DNA of 64,000 bases from Frigidibacter albus (GTDB taxonomy: Bacteria > Pseudomonadota > Alphaproteobacteria > Rhodobacterales > Rhodobacteraceae). Both the position numbers and the translations under genes were made by a program. The stretch spans positions 186,001-250,000 of the forward strand of contig NZ_JAAAUC010000006.1 of the NCBI RefSeq assembly GCF_009908165.1, read 5' to 3'. How positions within the stretch are numbered: the first letter of the stretch is position 1; each line of letters opens with the position of its first letter. Positions 1-7,949 of the stretch are shown here, in pieces. A model generated the notes under the pieces. That model was not told the origin of the DNA and searched no databases. It worked only from the letters and a program-made list of their open reading frames with translations.

Positions 1-354
1 CTTTTTTCGACGTTTGGCCTGGTAGCTTTGGCGTTTGGGATGCTGCTAGTTTTCACAATGGTGCCAAGATGGGACCTCCGGGTGACGGTGCAAGGCATTG
101 AAGTGGTGGTATTGGATCTGCCGCGCAGGTGCGTGCAGGTGCTAGTTGCGATCAGTTCAGTCGTAGCAGCGATCAGGGCGATCAAGGTGCCAGATCTCCT
201 GCTTCGGGTCTTAGAGATCAAAGCCGAAATCGCTGTTTTCGAGGCGCGAAAGTCCCTCCGCGAGCAAGCCCCGACCGAGGCGGACGTAAAGCAGATGTTC
301 AAGAAAAAAGAAGGCTTCGGGGTGTCAGTGGTGCTTGAGCGCTCCGAGCACTAG
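1..354 (+). CDS. Hypothetical protein, 5' end outside window
   Basis: An open frame runs from base 1 to a TAG at 352-354. The first in-frame ATG is at 40 and a GTG-type start is possible at 28, but the frame is open to the window edge, so the gene is probably truncated. The visible ~117 residues begin with a hydrophobic stretch, have a second hydrophobic patch (VLVAISSVV), and end in a charged, helix-prone tail (EADVKQMFKKKEGFG). The DNA has clearly lower GC, with codons such as AAA, GTA, TTA and CTA that are rare elsewhere in the window, which suggests recent acquisition. I do not recognise the family. The downstream neighbour mtaB is convergent. Confidence 0.4.
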   Translation, partial: LFSTFGLVALAFGMLLVFTMVPRWDLRVTVQGIEVVVLDLPRRCVQVLVAISSVVAAIRAIKVPDLLLRVLEIKAEIAVFEARKSLREQAPTEADVKQMFKKKEGFGVSVVLERSEH

Positions 355-400
355 CTTCCTTCCGGCCAGCATGCCATTCATGTGCCCCGCATCGCCCGCC

Positions 401-1660
401 TCAGGCCAGAAGCTGCGTCCCGTTCTGGCCGGTGATGGCGGCGGTCAGGATGGTGCCTTCGGGCTGATCGACGCTGAAGGCGACCTCGGTAAACTGCTCG
501 GTGCGGCCCATGCGGGGGCCCTCGGTCAGGATCAGGTGGCGGCGGCCTTGCTGTGCTTGCAGGTGCCCGGCCAGCCGCGCCTGGCCGGCGGCGCGCAGAC
601 GGGCGGCGCGGTCCTTGATCGCCGGGCCGCGGACCTGCGGCATCCGGGCGGCGGGGGTGCCGTTCCGGGGGCTGAACGGAAAGACGTGCAGGAAGGTCAG
701 CCCGCAATCTTCGACCAGTTTCAGCGAGTTTTCGAACATCGCCTCGGTCTCGGTCGGGAAGCCGGCGATGATGTCGGCGCCGAAGACCATGTCGGGGCGC
801 AGGCGCCGGGCGTCTTCGCAGAATCGGATTGCGTCGTCGCGCAGGTGGCGGCGCTTCATCCGCTTCAGGATCATGTCATCCCCGGCCTGCAGCGACAGGT
901 GCAGGTGCGGCATCAGCCGGGATTCGGTGGCGACGGCCAGCATCAGGTTGTCATCGGCCTCGATCGAGTCGATCGAGCTGATCCGCAGGCGGGGCAGGTC
1001 GGGCACGAGGCGCAGGATGCGCATCACCAGATCGCCGAGGCGCGGCGTGCCGGGCAGGTCGGCGCCCCAGCTGGTGAGATCGACGCCGGTCAGCACCACC
1101 TCGTTGAAGCCGCGCCCCACAAGGCGCTTGATCTGCTCGATCACCACGCCGGCGGGGACGGAGCGGGAATTGCCGCGGCCGAAGGGGATGATGCAGAAGG
1201 TGCAGCGATGATCGCAGCCGTTCTGGACCTGCACATAGGCGCGGTGGCGGCCGAAGCCGTCGATCAGGTGGCCGGCGGTTTCGGTGACCGACATGATGTC
1301 ATCGACGAGGATCTTCTCGGTCGCGCCGATCAGGTCGGGCACGCGCGAGGCGAGGCCCTCCCAGGTGCCGGCCTGCATCTTCTCGGTATTGCCGATGACG
1401 CGGGCAACCTCGGGCATGGCGGCGAAGGTTTCGGGCTCTGTCTGCGCGGCGCAGCCGGTGACGATGATGGTGGCGCCGGGATGGGCGCGGGACAGGCGGC
1501 GGATTTCCTGCTTGGCCTTGCGCACCGCCTCGGCCGTCACGGCGCAGGTGTTGACGACCACGGCGTTTTCCACGCCTGCGGCCGCCGAAAGCTCTTTCAT
1601 CGCTTCGGTTTCATAGGCGTTGAGGCGGCAGCCCAGGGTGGCGAAAACAGGGGCGGTCAT
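401..1660 (-). CDS. mtaB: tRNA (N6-L-threonylcarbamoyladenosine(37)-C2)-methylthiotransferase MtaB
   Basis: Radical-SAM methylthiotransferase that converts t6A37 to ms2t6A37 in ANN-decoding tRNAs. The 419-residue protein has the MiaB-like layout: N-terminal domain with three cluster cysteines (C11 in GCRLN, C39 in NTCAVT, C70 in VTGCAAQ), then the radical-SAM CxxxCxxC motif (C149, C153, C156 in GCDHRCTFC), and a C-terminal region in TRAM position. The start ATG overlaps the dapF stop (ATGA), so translation is coupled to dapF. An upstream extension in the same frame runs antisense-like through dapF and is not used. MtaB is preferred over MiaB/RimO because of the short N-terminus and the dapF neighbour. 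Confidence 0.93.
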   Translation of the reverse strand: MTAPVFATLGCRLNAYETEAMKELSAAAGVENAVVVNTCAVTAEAVRKAKQEIRRLSRAHPGATIIVTGCAAQTEPETFAAMPEVARVIGNTEKMQAGTWEGLASRVPDLIGATEKILVDDIMSVTETAGHLIDGFGRHRAYVQVQNGCDHRCTFCIIPFGRGNSRSVPAGVVIEQIKRLVGRGFNEVVLTGVDLTSWGADLPGTPRLGDLVMRILRLVPDLPRLRISSIDSIEADDNLMLAVATESRLMPHLHLSLQAGDDMILKRMKRRHLRDDAIRFCEDARRLRPDMVFGADIIAGFPTETEAMFENSLKLVEDCGLTFLHVFPFSPRNGTPAARMPQVRGPAIKDRAARLRAAGQARLAGHLQAQQGRRHLILTEGPRMGRTEQFTEVAFSVDQPEGTILTAAITGQNGTQLLA

Positions 1661-2496
1661 GCGTGGCGGGCCAGGAAGTCGGGCGTCAGCCAGCCGTCGA
1701 AGACATGGGCCGTGGGGCCGGTCATCCAGACGCCGTCTTCGCGCCAGTCGATCTGCAGCGTGCCGCCATCGACATGCACGGTGACGCAGCGGCCGGTGAG
1801 GCCGCGGCGGGCGGCGGCGACCGCGGCGGCGCAGGAGCAGGAGCCGGAGGCGAGGGTGATGCCGGTGCCACGTTCCCAGATGCGCAGGCGGATCGAGTCG
1901 TGCGAGAGGACCTGCACGAACTCCACATTGGTGCGCTGGGGGAACAGCGGGTGATGCTCGAAGGCAGGGCCGTCGGCGGCAAGGTTCACGGCTTCGGCAT
2001 CCTTCACGAAGAAGGTGCAATGCGGGTTGCCCATGCCGGTGCCGACCGGATCGCCCGGGACCGGCAGGTGCAGGGTGTCTGTGGGTTCGGCCAGCGGGAT
2101 CTGGTCCCAGTCCAGCATCGGCGCGCCCATGTTGATGCGGGTCAGGCCATCCCCGGCATCCTCGGCCGCGAGCAGGCCGCGTTCGGTGCGCAGGGTCAGG
2201 GAGGGCAGGGCGGATTCGTCCATCAGGTAGCGGGCGATGCAGCGGGTGGCATTGCCGCAGGCGGCGGACAGCGAGCCATCGGCGTTGTAGAAGGTCAGGC
2301 GCGCCTCGGCGCCGGGATCTTCCTCGATCACCGCAAGCTGGTCGAAACCGACGCCCATGTGACGGTCGCCGAGCGCACGCGCCAGCGCCGCCGTCACCGG
2401 CAAAGTGCGGCGGCGGGCGTCGATCACCACAAAATCGTTGCCTAACCCGTGCATCTTCATGAACGGCAGGCCCTGCGGGGCGGATGAGTCCTTCAT
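1657..2496 (-). CDS. dapF: Diaminopimelate epimerase DapF (variant second active-site region)
   Basis: Converts LL- to meso-diaminopimelate for lysine and peptidoglycan. The 279-residue protein starts at the ATG giving MKDSSAPQG; the family signature KMHGLGNDFVV follows. The first catalytic cysteine is visible (C80 in ACGNATRC), as is His159 in GNPHC. The second catalytic region, normally GxGET-ACGSGAC, reads TGITLASGSCSC (211-222): Ile213 lies where the acidic residue is expected and Ser217 where the second cysteine is expected, with cysteines at 220 and 222 instead. The overall fold signature and the mtaB neighbour still favour DapF. First gene of a dapF-mtaB operon, overlapping mtaB by 4 bases. 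Confidence 0.9.
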   Translation of the reverse strand: MKDSSAPQGLPFMKMHGLGNDFVVIDARRRTLPVTAALARALGDRHMGVGFDQLAVIEEDPGAEARLTFYNADGSLSAACGNATRCIARYLMDESALPSLTLRTERGLLAAEDAGDGLTRINMGAPMLDWDQIPLAEPTDTLHLPVPGDPVGTGMGNPHCTFFVKDAEAVNLAADGPAFEHHPLFPQRTNVEFVQVLSHDSIRLRIWERGTGITLASGSCSCAAAVAAARRGLTGRCVTVHVDGGTLQIDWREDGVWMTGPTAHVFDGWLTPDFLARHA

Positions 2497-2561
2497 GGCG
2501 CGCGATATACGCGGGCGCCGGGGTTTTTGCCAGTGCCGCGATGTTTGCGCGGATTTTCCGC

Positions 2562-2590
2562 TTGACCGCACCGGAGGACGTTTCTAAGTA
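2562..2590 (+). promoter_or_regulatory. Candidate sigma70 promoter upstream of tRNA-Lys
   Basis: TTGACC at 2562-2567 is followed after 17 bases by TAAGTA at 2585-2590. It lies in the dapF-tRNA-Lys gap and points toward the tRNA, about 110 bases upstream of the mature 5' end, so a processed leader would be needed. The remaining 2591-2702 shows no gene. Confidence 0.3.
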
Positions 2591-2702
2591 GGCGCCCTGT
2601 CGGGCCTGTCGCCCGGCCGGGGGTTCCGGCCGTGCTGCAGGGGTTTTTGCCAAGGGTCAAGTGATTGGCCCGGCTGGGGAAACGCCCGTATCGGGACGGT
2701 GA

Positions 2703-2779
2703 GGGCGGGTAGCTCAGTTGGTTAGAGCACGTGACTTTTAATCATGGGGTCGAGGGTTCGAATCCCTCCCCGCTCACCA
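2703..2779 (+). tRNA. tRNA-Lys (anticodon UUU)
   Basis: A full cloverleaf of 77 nt can be drawn. The acceptor arm GGGCGGG pairs with CCCGCTC (one G-U). The D arm is GCTC/GAGC and the anticodon stem CGTGA/TCATG carries loop CTTTTAA, so the anticodon is TTT at 2737-2739. The T arm has TTCGAAT in the loop, and CCA is encoded at 2777-2779. Confidence 0.97.
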
Positions 2780-2818
2780 GTCTCGGATAAGATCAATCAG
2801 ATCATAGCGGTGGACGCG

Positions 2819-3130
2819 TCAGCAGCCCTGGAAGCGGCGCCGGGCCTCTTGCTCGATGGCGAGTCGCAGCTGCAGGTCGGCGAGTTTGGCCAGTTCCGGG
2901 GCGCGGGCGTCGCCGGTGATGCCTTGCAGGATGCGGGTCTGCTCCTCGATGGCCTTGCGCAGCTGGATCTCGCGCGGGAGGGCGCCTGCCTCGGCCATGA
3001 TGCGGAAACCCACGGCTTCGGTGCTGGCATCTGCGCTGGCCAGCGGCTTGCCGGCGCCCTTGAGATTGTCCAGCTGCCCCTCGGCCTGAGCCTTCAGGAT
3101 CTGCCGTTCTGCGAGGCTTGAGAAGCGCAT
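2819..3130 (-). CDS. DUF1992 (DnaJ-homologue subfamily C member 28-like) protein
   Basis: A 103-residue protein matching the DUF1992 pattern: LAERQILKAQAEGQLDNL near the N-terminus, then GAGKPL, then a helical segment with LPREIQLRKAIEE. The family is small, widespread and of unknown function; the name comes from similarity to a vertebrate DnaJ-like protein, but no J domain is present here. No signal peptide or membrane segment. It stands alone, convergent with tRNA-Lys and divergent from the TctCBA transporter. Confidence 0.8.
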   Translation of the reverse strand: MRFSSLAERQILKAQAEGQLDNLKGAGKPLASADASTEAVGFRIMAEAGALPREIQLRKAIEEQTRILQGITGDARAPELAKLADLQLRLAIEQEARRRFQGC

Positions 3131-3247
3131 TTTCCTGTCCTTCAGCGGCGGAAGGGCCTTCCCACCAATGTAATCGCGCGCCGGTCCCGCGCAAGGGATA
3201 TGCCTGCCTGCCCCTTTTCGGCGAGGGGCACGGCGGGTCTAAAACCG

Positions 3248-3264
3248 TTGCATGTGAGATGCAA
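3248..3264. promoter_or_regulatory. Palindrome upstream of the tctCBA operon
   Basis: TTGCAT-N5-ATGCAA is a perfect 6-bp inverted repeat about 60 bases before the TctC start, in an AT-richer stretch that probably holds the promoter. The shape suits a dimeric repressor (GntR or LacI class), but no regulator gene sits next to the operon. Inference only. Confidence 0.35.
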
Positions 3265-3323
3265 ATATATTAGCACATCACTGTGGGAGAGCCCCATCCG
3301 GATTTTCTTGGGAGGAGAGACCA

Positions 3324-4277
3324 ATGAAAACGCAGGTATTGCTTGCACTGACCGCCGCCGCCGCCCTGACGGCCACCAGCAGCCTTGCGCAGACGGCCTG
3401 GCCCGAGCGCACCATCAACGTCATCATCGGCGCCAGCCCGGGGGGCGACACCGATTTCAACGCCCGCACCATGGCGCGGTATTTCGAAGAGATCACCGGC
3501 ACCGGCATGGTTATCACCAACATGCCGGGCGGCGGCGCGACCATCGCCACCTCGGCGGTGCGCGATGCCGAGGCGGATGGCTACACCATGCTGTTCGGCC
3601 ATACCGGCCACCTGATCGTGACCGAGGTGTCGGGGCTGGCCGATTACGGCATCGACGACTTCGAGATCTGCTGCATTCCGGCGATCGACCAGGGAGCGGT
3701 GTTCGTGGCCAGCAAGGATTCGGGCCTGTTGACGGCGGCGGATGTCGCGGCGCGCGAGCCGGGCAGCGTGACATTTGGCACCGAGTTCGGCGGCTATTCG
3801 CATCTGCAGGGGCTGGTTTTCCAGCAGGCGACCGGGGCCGAGATGACCATCGTCGATACCGGGTCGGCGTCGGAGAAGATCGCGGCGCTGCTGGGCGGGC
3901 GGATCGACGTGGCCGGCATCGCCTATGGCGCGGTGCAGGACTATCACGCCGGCGGGCAGATGGTGGTGCTGGGGCAACCCAACCCCGAGCGTAACGCACT
4001 GCTGGGCGACATCCCGACCTTCACCGAGCAGGGCGTCGATTTCGTGATGAACAACCCCTACATCATCGCCTTCCCCAAGGGCACCGATCCCGAGATCGTG
4101 GCGAAGATGGGCGAGGTGATGCAGCAGATCACCGAGATCCCGGAATATGCCGCCGATCTGGAAGCGGGCTTCAAGCAGCCCGTCGCCTTCCTGCCGCAGG
4201 ATGAGGCGATGACCCGGCTGAACGAGATCCGGGACGCCTACATGCCCTCGCGCGAGGCGCTGCAGGCCGCGCGCTGA
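3324..4277 (+). CDS. Tripartite tricarboxylate transporter substrate-binding protein (TctC/Bug family)
   Basis: Periplasmic binding protein of a TTT importer. The 317 residues start with a clear signal peptide (MKTQ, a hydrophobic Ala/Leu core, cleavage after SSLA). Typical TctC features follow: WPERTINVIIGASPGG at the mature N-terminus, NMPGGG, a long central domain, and a C-terminal segment rich in EIP/PEYAADLE. A strong ribosome site (GGGAGGAG) precedes the ATG. The tctB and tctA genes follow directly, so the transporter is complete. The substrate cannot be read from sequence; relatives bind citrate, other di- and tricarboxylates or aromatic acids. A CC pair at EICCIP is unusual but may be chance. 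Confidence 0.9.
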   Translation: MKTQVLLALTAAAALTATSSLAQTAWPERTINVIIGASPGGDTDFNARTMARYFEEITGTGMVITNMPGGGATIATSAVRDAEADGYTMLFGHTGHLIVTEVSGLADYGIDDFEICCIPAIDQGAVFVASKDSGLLTAADVAAREPGSVTFGTEFGGYSHLQGLVFQQATGAEMTIVDTGSASEKIAALLGGRIDVAGIAYGAVQDYHAGGQMVVLGQPNPERNALLGDIPTFTEQGVDFVMNNPYIIAFPKGTDPEIVAKMGEVMQQITEIPEYAADLEAGFKQPVAFLPQDEAMTRLNEIRDAYMPSREALQAAR

Positions 4278-4341
4278 TCCATTGGCGCGGGCCGCAGGGC
4301 CTGCGCCGAACACCCCCACCTAGCAAAGGGAGGGCTGCGGC

Positions 4342-4818
4342 ATGCGGCTCAAGGACGTGATCGTGGGCGGCGTGATGACCGCCGCGGGCATCCTCTATCT
4401 GCGCATGGGCAATGCGTTGCCGGAGAAGGAAGGCGTCGATGCCGCGACCGTGCCGGGGATCCTTGCGTGGATGATGATCGCGCTGGGGCTGATCGAGCTG
4501 GTGGGCGCGCTGCGCCGGCCGGCGGTTGCGGGCGAAGGGGCGGAGGCCACGGGCGCCATGGGCGGGCTGCTGACCGTCGGGCTGACACTGGCGCTGATCG
4601 CCGGGTTCATCGCGGCGCTGCGCCCGCTGGGATTTCCCATTGCCGCCGCGCTCTACCTCTTCTTGCAATTCCTGGTGCTGACGCCGCGCGGCGGCCGCCC
4701 GCCGGTGCCGCTCTATGCCGGGCTGGCCGTCGGTGCCGCCGTCTTCATCTTCGTCACCTTCCGCTATGGTTTCGACCTTTTGCTGCCCGCCGGCCCGCTG
4801 GTCGCCTGGCTGAACTGA
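4342..4818 (+). CDS. Tripartite tricarboxylate transporter small membrane subunit (TctB)
   Basis: The 158-residue protein has about four hydrophobic segments (residues ~8-25, 43-60, 75-95, 120-150) and sits between TctC and TctA, the standard place for the small four-helix TctB subunit. TctB proteins are poorly conserved, so the assignment rests on size, topology and position. The start ATG has an upstream AAAGGGAGGG-like ribosome site. The gap to tctA is only 10 bases, so the two are co-transcribed. Confidence 0.85.
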   Translation: MRLKDVIVGGVMTAAGILYLRMGNALPEKEGVDAATVPGILAWMMIALGLIELVGALRRPAVAGEGAEATGAMGGLLTVGLTLALIAGFIAALRPLGFPIAAALYLFLQFLVLTPRGGRPPVPLYAGLAVGAAVFIFVTFRYGFDLLLPAGPLVAWLN

Positions 4819-4828
4819 GAGCTGATCC

Positions 4829-6358
4829 ATGTTCGATCTTCTGATCCAGGGCTTCGCGGCGGTGCTGTCGCCGCAGATCTTCATCCTGATGGTGGCGGGG
4901 GTTGCCGTCGGCATCGTGTTCGGCGCCGTGCCGGGGCTGACGGCGGTGATGGCCGTTGCGCTGTGCCTGCCGATGACCTATGGCCTCGGCCCCGCCGCCG
5001 GCATCTCCTTGCTGATCGCGCTGTTCGTGGGGGCGACCTCGGGCGGGCTGATCTCGGCCATCTTGCTGAAGATCCCCGGCACGCCCGCCTCTATCGCCAC
5101 CACCTTCGATGGCGGCCCGATGATGGAAAAGGGCGAAGGCGCCAAGGCGCTTGGGGTGGGGATCGTGTTCTCGTTCCTGGGCACCATCGCCTCTGTCGCG
5201 GCGCTGGCCTTCATCGCGCCCTCGCTTGCCAAGGTGGCACTGTCCTTCGGTCCGCATGAGTATTTCGCCATTGCGGTGTTCTCGCTGACGCTGATCGCCA
5301 CGCTGTCCTCTGGCTCGATGGCCAAGGGCATCTTCGCGGGCGTGCTGGGCTTTGCGGTGTCCACTGTCGGCATCGCGCCGGTCGATGCGACCACGCGCTT
5401 CACCTTCGGGCAGGTGGAGCTGAACGCGGGCTTTTCGATCCTGACGGTGCTGGTGGGCATGTTCGCGGTGGCCGAGATCATCAAGGTCGCCGAAACCTCG
5501 CGCAACCCGGTCATCGGCGCGCCGCCGATCCTCATCAAGATCAAGGGTTTCGGCTTCAGCATGGCCGAGTTCATCGGCCAGATTCCCAATGCGACACGCT
5601 CGGCGGTGATCGGCATCGTGATCGGCATCTTGCCGGGAATCGGGGCGGGGACGTCCAACATCATCGCCTATATCGCGGCCAAGAAACGCTCGAAGACCCC
5701 CGAGAAATTCGGCAAGGGCACCATCGAGGGCGTGGTGGCCAGCGAGACGGCGAACAATGCCGGCATCGGCAGTGCGATGATCCCGTTGCTGACGCTGGGG
5801 ATTCCGGGCGATGCGGTGACGGCGATCATGCTGGGCGGGCTGATGATCCACGGCATCCAGCCGGGGCCGATGCTGTTCCTGACGCAGGCGCCGCTGGTCT
5901 ACACCATCTTCGCCGCGCTGATCGTGTCGGCCTTCCTGATGCTGCTGCTGGAGTTCTGGGGGCTGCGGATCTTCATCAAGCTGCTGGCGATCCCCAAGCA
6001 CATCTTGCTGCCGGTGATCCTGGTGCTGTGTGCGGTGGGGGCCTTCGGGCTGGCGAGCCGGGTGTTCGACATCTGGACGATCCTGGCCTTCGGGGTGCTT
6101 GGCTATGGCTTCGTGAAGGCGGGGATCCCGACGGCGCCGTTCATCATCGGCTTTATCCTGGGGCCGATGGCCGAGACCAGCTTCCGCCGCGGGCTGCAGC
6201 TGTCGCGGGGGGATTACACGGGGTTCCTGACCAACCCGATCTCGGGCACGTTCCTGGTGCTGGCTGTCGTGTCGATCCTGTGGCAGGCCTATAGCGAATA
6301 CCGGAGCACGCGGCGGCCGGCGGCGGTGAACCTGCTGAAGATGGGCGGCGAGGAGTGA
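4829..6358 (+). CDS. Tripartite tricarboxylate transporter large permease (TctA)
   Basis: The 509-residue integral membrane protein has about 11-12 hydrophobic segments. Family hallmarks are the N-terminal block GIVFGAVPGLTAVMAVALC and its internal repeat GIVIGILPGIGAGTSN near residue 260, the duplicated Gly/Pro-rich motifs typical of TctA. FGLASRVFDIW and PLVYTIFAAL also fit. It forms the transport channel, with TctB as partner and TctC delivering substrate, driven by a cation gradient in characterised members. It is the last gene of the operon; the 3' flank carries the hairpin repeat at 6395-6470. Confidence 0.93.
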   Translation: MFDLLIQGFAAVLSPQIFILMVAGVAVGIVFGAVPGLTAVMAVALCLPMTYGLGPAAGISLLIALFVGATSGGLISAILLKIPGTPASIATTFDGGPMMEKGEGAKALGVGIVFSFLGTIASVAALAFIAPSLAKVALSFGPHEYFAIAVFSLTLIATLSSGSMAKGIFAGVLGFAVSTVGIAPVDATTRFTFGQVELNAGFSILTVLVGMFAVAEIIKVAETSRNPVIGAPPILIKIKGFGFSMAEFIGQIPNATRSAVIGIVIGILPGIGAGTSNIIAYIAAKKRSKTPEKFGKGTIEGVVASETANNAGIGSAMIPLLTLGIPGDAVTAIMLGGLMIHGIQPGPMLFLTQAPLVYTIFAALIVSAFLMLLLEFWGLRIFIKLLAIPKHILLPVILVLCAVGAFGLASRVFDIWTILAFGVLGYGFVKAGIPTAPFIIGFILGPMAETSFRRGLQLSRGDYTGFLTNPISGTFLVLAVVSILWQAYSEYRSTRRPAAVNLLKMGGEE

Positions 6359-6394
6359 GGGGCTGAGCCAGCCCTGCGGCAGCAGGGGGCGGCG

Positions 6395-6470
6395 CGCCCG
6401 GGGCCGGCGCCGGGGGTTTTCCACCCCCGGACCCCCGGAGGATATTTTTGCCAGCAAGAAGCCGAAAGCA
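6395..6470. repeat. GC-rich hairpin plus GGATATTTTTGCCAGCAAGAAG repeat, copy 1
   Basis: After the tctA stop a GC-rich stem (CCGGGGG, short loop, CCCCCGG) is followed by the AT-rich tail GGATATTTTTGCCAGCAAGA. The same arrangement recurs twice, in inverted orientation, after rsmB at 53413-53505. The hairpin followed by T residues looks like a transcription terminator at the 3' end of the transporter operon; its sequence conservation marks it as a dispersed repeat. Confidence 0.7.
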
Positions 6471-6543
6471 GGGGCAATGCCATCGACTTGACGCCGCCCC
6501 GCGCGCTGCCATTGTCGGCGCGTGACATGCGGAGGAGGATGCC

Positions 6544-6972
6544 ATGCCGACAGTCAGCCCGCCCGCCGAGCCCGAGGCCGACCCGCGCGTCAAGGCGGTG
6601 TTCGACGACATCCGGGCGACGCGGGACAGCGACTTCATCAACAACTTCTGGCTGTACCTGGCGTTCGATGCCGATCTGCTGGCGGCGACATGGGCCGAGG
6701 TGAAGGGGATCATGGCCGCGCCCTCGGCGCTGGATCCGAAGGTGAAGGAGATGATCTATGCCGCGGTGTCGGCGGCGAATGCCTGCGACTATTGCGTGCA
6801 TTCACATCTGGCGGCGGCGCGGGCCAGGGGGATGACCATGGCGGAGCAGGCCGATCTGTTCCGGGTGGTGGCGCTGGCCGGGAAGACCAACCATCTTGCC
6901 AATGCAATCCGCCCGCCGGTGGACGCCGTATTCGTGCAAGGCATTGAGACCAAGAGGGAGAGAGACGAATGA
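6544..6972 (+). CDS. AhpD-like / carboxymuconolactone decarboxylase family protein
   Basis: A 142-residue all-alpha protein with the AhpD-type redox motif CDYCVHSH (CxxC followed by His) after a helix containing KEMIYAAVSAANA. Such proteins use the two cysteines for thiol-based peroxide or alkylhydroperoxide reduction, though many homologues have no assigned substrate. The ATG was chosen by a GGAGGA ribosome site just upstream. Its stop overlaps the start of the quinone oxidoreductase by 4 bases, so the two proteins are made together and probably act in the same redox process. Confidence 0.85.
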   Translation: MPTVSPPAEPEADPRVKAVFDDIRATRDSDFINNFWLYLAFDADLLAATWAEVKGIMAAPSALDPKVKEMIYAAVSAANACDYCVHSHLAAARARGMTMAEQADLFRVVALAGKTNHLANAIRPPVDAVFVQGIETKRERDE

Positions 6973-7949
6973 CAGACGCCTATGCGATGGCGGCGCGTGC
7001 GCCCGGGGGCAGCGACATGTTCCACAAGGTGGCGATCACCCTGCCGGAACCGGGGCCGGGGCAGGTGCGCATCCGCCATACGGCGGTGGGGGTGAACTTC
7101 CTCGACGTCTATTACCGGGGCGGCAGCTATCCTTGGCCGGTGGAGGCGGATCTGGTGACCGGGTCCGAAGGCGCGGGCGTGGTCGAGGCGGTGGGCGCGG
7201 GTGTGACCGAGTTCGCGGTGGGCCAGCGCGTGGCCTATACCACGCCGAACGGCGCCTATGCGACGCACCGGCTGCTGGAGGCCGCGCTGCTGGTGCCGCT
7301 GCCGGATGACATTGCCGACGAGATCGCGGCGGCGGTGATGCTGAAGGGCCTGACGGCGCAGTATCTGCTGCACCATTCCTTCCCGGTGCAGGCTGGGCAG
7401 ACCGTGCTGTTCCATGCGGCGGCGGGGGGCGTGGGCCTGATCGCCGGGCAGTGGCTGGCGGCGAAGGGTGTGCGCGCCATCGGCACCGCGGGCGGGCCCG
7501 AGAAATGCGCGCTGGCGCTGCAGAACGGCTATGACGCGGTGATCGACTACCGCGCGCAGGACTTCGTGACCGAGGTGGGCACGCTGACCGATGGCAAGGG
7601 CGTGGCGGTGGCCTATGACAGCGTCGGCCGCGACACGATCATGGGCTCGCTCGATGCGCTGGAGCGGTTTGGCACGCTGGTGAGCTTTGGCCAGTCGTCG
7701 GGCGCGCCGGACCAGTTGAAGATCAAGGACCTGACCAAGGGATCGTACCGGCTGACGCGGCCGACGCTGTTCCACCATGTCGCGCGGCGCGACTGGCTGC
7801 TGCGGGCGGCGGAGGATCTGTTCGGGATGATCCGGTCGGGCAAGATCGTGATCCGCATCGACCGCACCTTGCCGCTGGCCGAGGTGGCCGAGGCCCATGA
7901 CGGGCTGGAGGGGCGGCGCACGACCGGATCGACGGTGCTGATTCCCTAA
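6969..7949 (+). CDS. NADPH:quinone oxidoreductase (zeta-crystallin type, zinc-independent MDR)
   Basis: A 326-residue medium-chain dehydrogenase/reductase of the quinone reductase class. The N-terminal GroES-like domain shows GVNFLDVYYRGG, and the Rossmann domain carries the NADPH-binding turn AAAGGVGLIAGQW. Zinc-binding residues of alcohol dehydrogenases are absent, which separates it from zinc MDR enzymes. It reduces quinones or enals with NADPH in the cytosol. Translationally coupled to the AhpD-like gene upstream (ATGA). Its TAA stop overlaps the TAG stop of the convergent TetR gene within CTAA. Confidence 0.92.
   Translation: MTDAYAMAARAPGGSDMFHKVAITLPEPGPGQVRIRHTAVGVNFLDVYYRGGSYPWPVEADLVTGSEGAGVVEAVGAGVTEFAVGQRVAYTTPNGAYATHRLLEAALLVPLPDDIADEIAAAVMLKGLTAQYLLHHSFPVQAGQTVLFHAAAGGVGLIAGQWLAAKGVRAIGTAGGPEKCALALQNGYDAVIDYRAQDFVTEVGTLTDGKGVAVAYDSVGRDTIMGSLDALERFGTLVSFGQSSGAPDQLKIKDLTKGSYRLTRPTLFHHVARRDWLLRAAEDLFGMIRSGKIVIRIDRTLPLAEVAEAHDGLEGRRTTGSTVLIP

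Noticed and set aside
335-1954. Long plus-strand open frame (over 500 codons) across mtaB and dapF
   Set aside because: It is the complement of two clear genes and yields a Gly/Ala/His-rich product typical of antisense frames in GC-rich DNA.
4754-6457. Minus-strand open frame opposite tctA
   Set aside because: The complement encodes a textbook TctA permease; the antisense product is low-complexity Arg/His/Asp.
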